Shown here piece after piece: positions 24,006-28,342 of a stretch of 28,342 bases of DNA. The notes under the pieces are model-generated. The model was given only the letters and a program-made list of their open reading frames with translations. It was not told where the DNA came from and made no database searches. Both the position numbers and the translations under genes were made by a program. The stretch lies in contig JAEDDX010000035.1 in the NCBI GenBank assembly GCA_016293615.1, forward strand, positions 1 through 28,342, written 5' to 3'. The DNA is from Acetatifactor sp. GTDB lineage: Bacteria > Bacillota > Clostridia > Lachnospirales > Lachnospiraceae. The stretch's first letter is position 1, and each line of letters begins with the position of its first letter.

Positions 24006-24866
24006 ATGTTAGAGGTTAGAGATTTGTCAAAAGCATACGGAGATCTTTATGCAGTCGATCATGTGTCTTTGACGCTCGAGAAGGGTGTGTACGGCATTCT
24101 GGGGGCTAACGGAGCGGGGAAATCCACGTTTTTAAATCTTCTGACGGACAATCTGAAGCGCACGACCGGCGAGATTCTGTACGATGGAACGGAGATTCTG
24201 AAGATGGGGGCGGCCTTTCGGAAAGAGATCGGCTATACACCGCAGCTGCAGGGAATGTATGAGGATTTTACCGCAGGACAGTTCATGCGCTATATCGGTG
24301 CGCTGAAGGGAATGCGGGGCCGTAGTTGCCGGAAGCAGACCGGGGAGCTTTTGGAGCTGGTAGGTCTGGCAAAGCATGCGCATCGAAGACTGGGTACTTT
24401 CTCGGGCGGAATGAAACAGAGAGTTCTGCTCGCCGCAGCAATGCTGGATGACCCCGAGATACTGATCCTGGATGAGCCTACGGCCGGGCTGGACCCGGAG
24501 GAGAGGATCCGGCTCAGAAACCATATTGCAGCGCTTTCAAAGGACCGGATCGTATTGCTTGCGACGCATGTCGTGAGCGATATCGAATGTATCGCCGAGA
24601 AGGTGATTCTGATGAAGCACGGCAAAGTGATCCGCTTTGCCTCACCTTTGGAACTGATGACGGAGCTGGAGGGAAAAGTCGGGGAATTCCACGGCTCTTT
24701 CGAGGAAGTGCAGAAGTGGAAGGAGATCTATCCCAAGGGCGAGGTGATCCGCCGCAGCACGGGCTATGTCCTGCGTGTGGCAGCGGAAGAGCTCCCGGAA
24801 GAGTTCGTGCGGGTGAACGACCTGACTTTGGAGGATGTATATCTGTTTTATGCGGAGGGCCGATAG
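24006..24866 (+). CDS. ABC transporter ATP-binding protein
   Basis: 286-residue nucleotide-binding subunit with Walker A GANGAGKST (33-41), Q-loop YTPQLQG, a standard signature FSGGMKQR, Walker B ILILDEPTAGLD and the switch His in LATHVVSD. The C-terminal 70 residues are an accessory domain. A strong AGGAGG lies eight bases before ATG 24006. The stop directly abuts the permease ATG. Close to ATPases of lantibiotic-immunity or bacitracin-type exporters, but substrate assignment is not possible from sequence alone. Confidence 0.94.
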   Translation: MLEVRDLSKAYGDLYAVDHVSLTLEKGVYGILGANGAGKSTFLNLLTDNLKRTTGEILYDGTEILKMGAAFRKEIGYTPQLQGMYEDFTAGQFMRYIGALKGMRGRSCRKQTGELLELVGLAKHAHRRLGTFSGGMKQRVLLAAAMLDDPEILILDEPTAGLDPEERIRLRNHIAALSKDRIVLLATHVVSDIECIAEKVILMKHGKVIRFASPLELMTELEGKVGEFHGSFEEVQKWKEIYPKGEVIRRSTGYVLRVAAEELPEEFVRVNDLTLEDVYLFYAEGR

Positions 24867-26858
24867 ATGAAAGAGTTTTCGCGTGTGTTTGGCAGAAAAA
24901 ACTGGTGTATTCTCCTTCTGTTATGCTTTATGAACATCGGTGTATTCTTCTTTTGCGCGGATGCCGGCAAGGATATTACCCTCACGGGAGAACAGCAGCA
25001 GGCGTATCTGGAGGAGTATCCGCAGTTTCTTGACAGAACGGTAGAACAAGGGCAGAAAATGATCTCTCTTGGCTTGTTTCAGTCCGGATTTTCCCGGGAA
25101 CAGATGCAGAGGATCACCGGCATGTACCAAAGCCTGCAGGGAATTTCGGTGCTGCCGGGGGACAACAGAGGCCTGGTGCTCTGGCTGCAGTACCGGGTGG
25201 GGGATGTCCTTTTGCTGTTTTACATGGGCTGTCTGGTGTACGACCTTCAGGCAGAGAGAAGGAAGGGACTGCAGTATATGGTCCGCAGTACCGCAGGCGG
25301 GAGAGGGAAACTGTTTTTTACGAGAAGTCTGGTCCTTTTGGCCGGTTCCCTGCAGGGAGTATTCTTTTTGCATGGCAGCAGCCTGCTGTGCACGAAGCTG
25401 ACCATGGGTTTGGAGGGGCTTGACAGAACGCTGCAGTCCCTGCCGGAATTCATGAGGTGTCCCTATCAGTTGACCATCGGACAGTTTATCGGTCAGCTGC
25501 TTTTGTTAAAAATAGCAGGAGCCTTTTTGGCGGCGTTTCTTTTTTACCTGATGCTTGGCAGTTTCAGCAAGGCTTTGGCGTATGGACTTCCTTTGTTTGC
25601 GGTCTGCCTGGAGGCGGCTTTGTTTTTGCTGATCCCGGGCGTGTCATCCCTTCGGGTCCTGAAATATGCAAACCTCTGGGCCGTTGTATTTAGTGATTGT
25701 TTTTGCTATGACGCGCTTTTCTTTTCTCTGTTCGGACACTGTGTGGATGCTCTTTTTCTGATCGGAGTGATGACTGCGGTGATCCTATCGGCCGCCCTTG
25801 TCGCCGGAGCAATATTGCACAGCTGCTGTTACACCAAAGAATTTCATGTCGGTGAGAAACTGCTGGACCGTATCTATGCAGTCAAAGAACGGTTTGCCCT
25901 GTCAAGAACCTTGTTCGGCTGGGAGTTCTATAAACTGTATCTTCGCCAGGGGGCGCTTTTGCTGCTTGCCGCGGCTGTGGCAGTTCAGATCGGACTGTCG
26001 TTCCGATATGAATACTATTATCCCATAAATGCCATGGAAAAACTGTATTACCTCAAATATCAGGGAGAGATTGACGAAGCGTGTATCGAGAAAGCAGACC
26101 GTGAACTGCAGATTCTGAAGAATGCGGAGCAAAGATATCGAAATATCATGGAGGAGCTTTCAAAGCAGGAGGTTTTCCATGCCGAGCACTATGGGGAAGC
26201 GGAGGGGAAGCTTTGGGAAAATCTGGAGACGCAGAAAGGCTTCCTTCCGGTCTATGAAGAGATTCAGGCCGGGTATGAGTATGCGCAAAAGACCGGCAGA
26301 AGTGTGTGGCTTGTGGAACCGTTTTCCTATGATTTGCTGATCAACCGGGATGAGCAGACAAGAAACCGTGCGTCATTTCTGGAGTTTCTGGTCATCCTGA
26401 CGGCAGTGGGCGGCGTATATGCCCTGGAGAAGCAGAACCGCATGAGCGGTACGATCAGGACCTCCTATCTGGGGCGACGCGCGATGCTCTTGTATAAACC
26501 CATACTGGTGGTGGGGTTCTGCTGCCTGACCTGCCTGCTGCTGCACGGAGTCCAATTGTTCCATATCTCCGAATCGATGGGTTTTCCGAATCTTACGGTG
26601 GCGGTACAGAGCCTGACCATTTTGCGGGACTTTCCTTTAGATGTCACCATATCCGGATATCTGATGCTGACCTTTCTCTATCGGATGCTTGCGGCATCTG
26701 TCCTCGGACTGCTGATCGCGATGTTCGGAAGTCTGTGGAAGGACAGATTCATGGCGATGGGAGCGGGAGCCGCGGTGCTGATCGTTCTGTTTGCGGTCTC
26801 CCTTCTCGGAGAAACAAACCTCCTGAACCCCATCTACCTGCTGGGGAAATGGTGTTGA
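24867..26858 (+). CDS. Large ABC-2 type permease with internal duplication
   Basis: 663 residues. Both halves share one plan: a membrane helix, an extracytoplasmic domain (about 30-110 and 385-495), then a block of about five helices. The halves are recognisably related: LVYDLQAERRKG (from 123) lines up with GVYALEKQNRMSG (from 516), each followed by a basic loop, a hydrophobic helix and LHG (FFLHGSSLL and CLLLHGVQLF). One polypeptide may therefore provide both membrane domains of the transporter with the upstream ATPase as a homodimer. No substrate is evident. It starts immediately after the ATPase stop. Confidence 0.85.
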   Translation: MKEFSRVFGRKNWCILLLLCFMNIGVFFFCADAGKDITLTGEQQQAYLEEYPQFLDRTVEQGQKMISLGLFQSGFSREQMQRITGMYQSLQGISVLPGDNRGLVLWLQYRVGDVLLLFYMGCLVYDLQAERRKGLQYMVRSTAGGRGKLFFTRSLVLLAGSLQGVFFLHGSSLLCTKLTMGLEGLDRTLQSLPEFMRCPYQLTIGQFIGQLLLLKIAGAFLAAFLFYLMLGSFSKALAYGLPLFAVCLEAALFLLIPGVSSLRVLKYANLWAVVFSDCFCYDALFFSLFGHCVDALFLIGVMTAVILSAALVAGAILHSCCYTKEFHVGEKLLDRIYAVKERFALSRTLFGWEFYKLYLRQGALLLLAAAVAVQIGLSFRYEYYYPINAMEKLYYLKYQGEIDEACIEKADRELQILKNAEQRYRNIMEELSKQEVFHAEHYGEAEGKLWENLETQKGFLPVYEEIQAGYEYAQKTGRSVWLVEPFSYDLLINRDEQTRNRASFLEFLVILTAVGGVYALEKQNRMSGTIRTSYLGRRAMLLYKPILVVGFCCLTCLLLHGVQLFHISESMGFPNLTVAVQSLTILRDFPLDVTISGYLMLTFLYRMLAASVLGLLIAMFGSLWKDRFMAMGAGAAVLIVLFAVSLLGETNLLNPIYLLGKWC

Positions 26859-27045
26859 CATGGGATTAGAACTGTAAAGAATCTGACCATAAATGGTCGA
26901 GCTGTTACAGATTGGCGTGGCTCTGAAGCATTACAAATCGGGGATAAAACGGAAGATCATAAATCGAACGGAAAAAGAAGATAGAAACAGAATAGTCTGT
27001 CTCGTCCTACTATACGGATTTTGGAATAAAAGTAAAGGGTAAATG

Positions 27046-27074
27046 TTGAGTTTTGGGGTGTTATGTGATAGTAT
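27046..27074 (+). promoter_or_regulatory. Promoter of ychF
   Basis: TTGAGT (27046-27051), a 17-base spacer and TAGTAT (27069-27074), preceded by TGA, making an extended -10. The predicted start near 27081 leaves a leader of about 100 bases. Confidence 0.7.
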
Positions 27075-27121
27075 TACAAAATGTGGTGTTTGTTGTAAAT
27101 AGAGACGGTAAAACAATGAAT

Positions 27122-27166
27122 ACGAAAAATGTGACAGAGGGACGCTATGTGTGACAAAAGAAACGT
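27122..27166. repeat. Possible REP-like element in the ychF leader
   Basis: GGGACG near 27140 and CGTCCCC near 27163 form a stem over a loop holding TGTGACAAAAGAAA, and a second TGTGACA stands just left of the stem. Very similar strings (TGTGACAAAAGAAC with CGTCCCC) recur as short palindromic repeats in many bacterial genomes; I rely on recollection, not a search. It lies just before the ychF ribosome-binding site AAAGGAGAG. Confidence 0.5.
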
Positions 27167-27184
27167 CCCCAAAGGAGAGAGAGT

Positions 27185-28282
27185 ATGAAACTAGGAATCG
27201 TCGGTTTACCCAATGTCGGAAAGAGTACGCTGTTCAATTCTCTGACCAAGGCCGGTGCTGAGTCCGCAAACTATCCGTTCTGTACCATTGACCCGAATAT
27301 CGGTATTGTGCCTGTGCCGGATGAGAGGCTGAAGCTTTTGGGAGATATGTATCATTCCAAGAAGGTGACGCCTGCCGTCATTGAGTTTGTTGATATCGCA
27401 GGTCTTGTAAAGGGCGCATCCAAGGGAGAAGGTCTGGGAAATCAGTTCCTTTCCAACATTCGTGAGGTAGATGCCATCGTTCATGTGGTCAGATGCTTCG
27501 AGGATACCAATGTGATTCATGTGGATGGCAGTGTAAATCCGCTCCGCGATATTGAAACGATCAATTTTGAACTGATTTTCTCTGATCTGGAAGTGCTTGA
27601 GAGAAGATATGCCAAGGTCGTGAAGGCTGCCAGAATGGACAAGACCCTTGCCAAGGAGCAGGCTCTTTTGGAGAGAATCAAGACGCACCTGGAGTCGGGC
27701 AAGATGGCTAAGAGCCTGACAGATCTTGATGAGGATGAGCTGGCACTGATGAAGGAGTACAATTTCCTGACCTGGAAACCGGTCATCTATGCCGCAAATG
27801 TAGCGGAAGATGATTTGGCAGATGACGGCGCATCGAACGAGATGGTTGGAAAGGTTCGTGATTTCGCTGCGGCAGAGAACAGCGGTGTGTTTGTAATCTG
27901 CGCACAGATCGAGCAGGAGATTTCTGAGCTGGAGGATGATGAGAGGCAGATGTTTTTGGAGGATCTGGGACTTTCGGAGTCCGGTCTCGACAAGCTGATC
28001 GCGGCAAGCTATAAGCTGCTTGGACTGATGAGCTTTTTGACTGCGGGTGAGGATGAGACCAGAGCCTGGACCATCAAGATCGGTACCAAGGCACCTCAGG
28101 CCGCCGGAAAGATTCACTCCGACTTCGAACGCGGCTTCATCAAGGCGGAAGTCGTGAACTACAAAGATCTGCTCGAGCAGGGCTCCCTGGCCGCTGCCCG
28201 TGAAAAAGGTCTTGTCGGCATCGAAGGCAAGGATTATATTGTCCGCGACGGCGATGTTATCCTCTTCAGATTCAACGTGTAG
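27185..28282 (+). CDS. ychF: OBG-family ATPase YchF
   Basis: Conserved ribosome-associated P-loop protein that prefers ATP to GTP, involved in translation and oxidative-stress responses. 365 residues, normal length. Motifs: GLPNVGKSTLFN (G1), FVDIAGLVKGASKGEGLGN (G3), an altered G4 region (YAANVAEDD, where NKxD would be; ATP preference follows from this in the family), a coiled-coil insert (about 130-200), and a C-terminal TGS domain (about 280-363) ending YIVRDGDVILFRFNV. AAAGGAGAGAG precedes the ATG. It stands alone with its own promoter and 3' hairpin. Confidence 0.97.
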   Translation: MKLGIVGLPNVGKSTLFNSLTKAGAESANYPFCTIDPNIGIVPVPDERLKLLGDMYHSKKVTPAVIEFVDIAGLVKGASKGEGLGNQFLSNIREVDAIVHVVRCFEDTNVIHVDGSVNPLRDIETINFELIFSDLEVLERRYAKVVKAARMDKTLAKEQALLERIKTHLESGKMAKSLTDLDEDELALMKEYNFLTWKPVIYAANVAEDDLADDGASNEMVGKVRDFAAAENSGVFVICAQIEQEISELEDDERQMFLEDLGLSESGLDKLIAASYKLLGLMSFLTAGEDETRAWTIKIGTKAPQAAGKIHSDFERGFIKAEVVNYKDLLEQGSLAAAREKGLVGIEGKDYIVRDGDVILFRFNV

Positions 28283-28290
28283 CGAGGAAG

Positions 28291-28326
28291 GAAACCAAGC
28301 GGCCCCAAAGGGGCCATTTGGTTTCA
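28291..28326 (+). terminator. Stem-loop after ychF
   Basis: GAAACCA (28291-28297) pairs with TGGTTTC (28319-28325) and GGCCCC (28301-28306) with GGGGCC (28310-28315), loop AAA. Very stable but followed by ACCCGAG, not a U-tract, so it may terminate weakly or protect the 3' end. Confidence 0.65.
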
Positions 28327-28342
28327 CCCGAGCGTACATGAG

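Larger units (their letters stand above)
26859..27184. other. Intergenic region between permease and ychF
   Basis: No gene seen. After the permease there is a nested hairpin: CTGTAA (26872-26877) with TTACAG (26905-26910) enclosing GACCAT (26885-26890) and ATGGTC (26893-26898), without a U-tract. A/T-rich sequence follows, then the ychF promoter and leader, described separately. Confidence 0.6.

Noticed and set aside
21127..24006. Search for an AgrD-like signal peptide gene near the AgrC-like kinase
   Set aside because: No short frame with a ribosome-binding site and a plausible peptide precursor was found in the gaps; no AgrB homologue either.
27206..28339. 377-residue minus-strand open frame opposite ychF
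   Set aside because: Antisense shadow of a clearly conserved gene; its protein has no recognisable features.

Overview
The window looks like a chromosomal segment of a Gram-positive, low-to-mid GC Clostridia member, most probably Lachnospiraceae. This is inferred from gene order (murE-priA-def-fmt-metallopeptidase-rsmB-rlmN-prpC-prkC-rsgA), Firmicutes-type Shine-Dalgarno sequences, PASTA kinase, LytTR/AgrC-type signalling and YtrA-type GntR regulation. All convincing genes lie on the + strand; no tRNA, rRNA, transposase or CRISPR array is seen.

Layout. (1) 1-855 has no credible gene: a tandem array of 52-bp hairpin units runs in from the left edge (1-310), then a strong stem-loop whose U-tract fits leftward transcription (542-585), then hairpin-rich spacer up to murE. 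(2) 856-13135 is a tightly packed housekeeping run: peptidoglycan precursor synthesis (murE), replication restart (priA), N-terminal formyl-Met handling (def, fmt), a YugP-type membrane metallopeptidase, rRNA methylation (rsmB, rlmN), the PrpC/PrkC phosphatase-kinase pair and the ribosome-assembly GTPase rsgA. (3) 13149-15050 encodes a cytosolic LacI-like sugar-sensor/GGDEF protein closed by a strong terminator. (4) 15122-15813 is a non-coding cluster of 56/57-bp repeats arranged as two opposed arms around a central hairpin. (5) 15891-19562 is a GntR(YtrA-like)-ABC ATPase-two permeases-CPBP protease operon behind a promoter with a perfect inverted-repeat operator. (6) 19735-26858 is a membrane-sensing module: lipoprotein, LytTR response regulator, AgrC-like kinase, ABC ATPase and an internally duplicated permease. 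(7) 27185-28282 is ychF with its own promoter and 3' hairpin.

Most notable observations. rlmN is interrupted near its 3' end: at a run of seven A (9229-9235) the reading frame goes to a stop, while the -1 frame continues for 39 codons with the conserved RlmN C-terminus, including the GACGQL cysteine required for catalysis, and ends overlapping the prpC GTG start. Between the lipoprotein and the LytTR regulator lies a decayed second copy of the lipoprotein 3' end (21136-21302), which argues for a GTG start at 21325 for the regulator. The two non-coding repeat clusters (52-bp hairpins; opposed 56/57-bp arms) have no function I can assign.

How it works together: regions 5 and 6 are two independent envelope-stress or peptide-response style ABC systems, one under a one-component GntR repressor and one under a two-component system; PrkC/PrpC in the housekeeping block adds a cell-wall-sensing kinase. 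These functional links are inferences from family and context.
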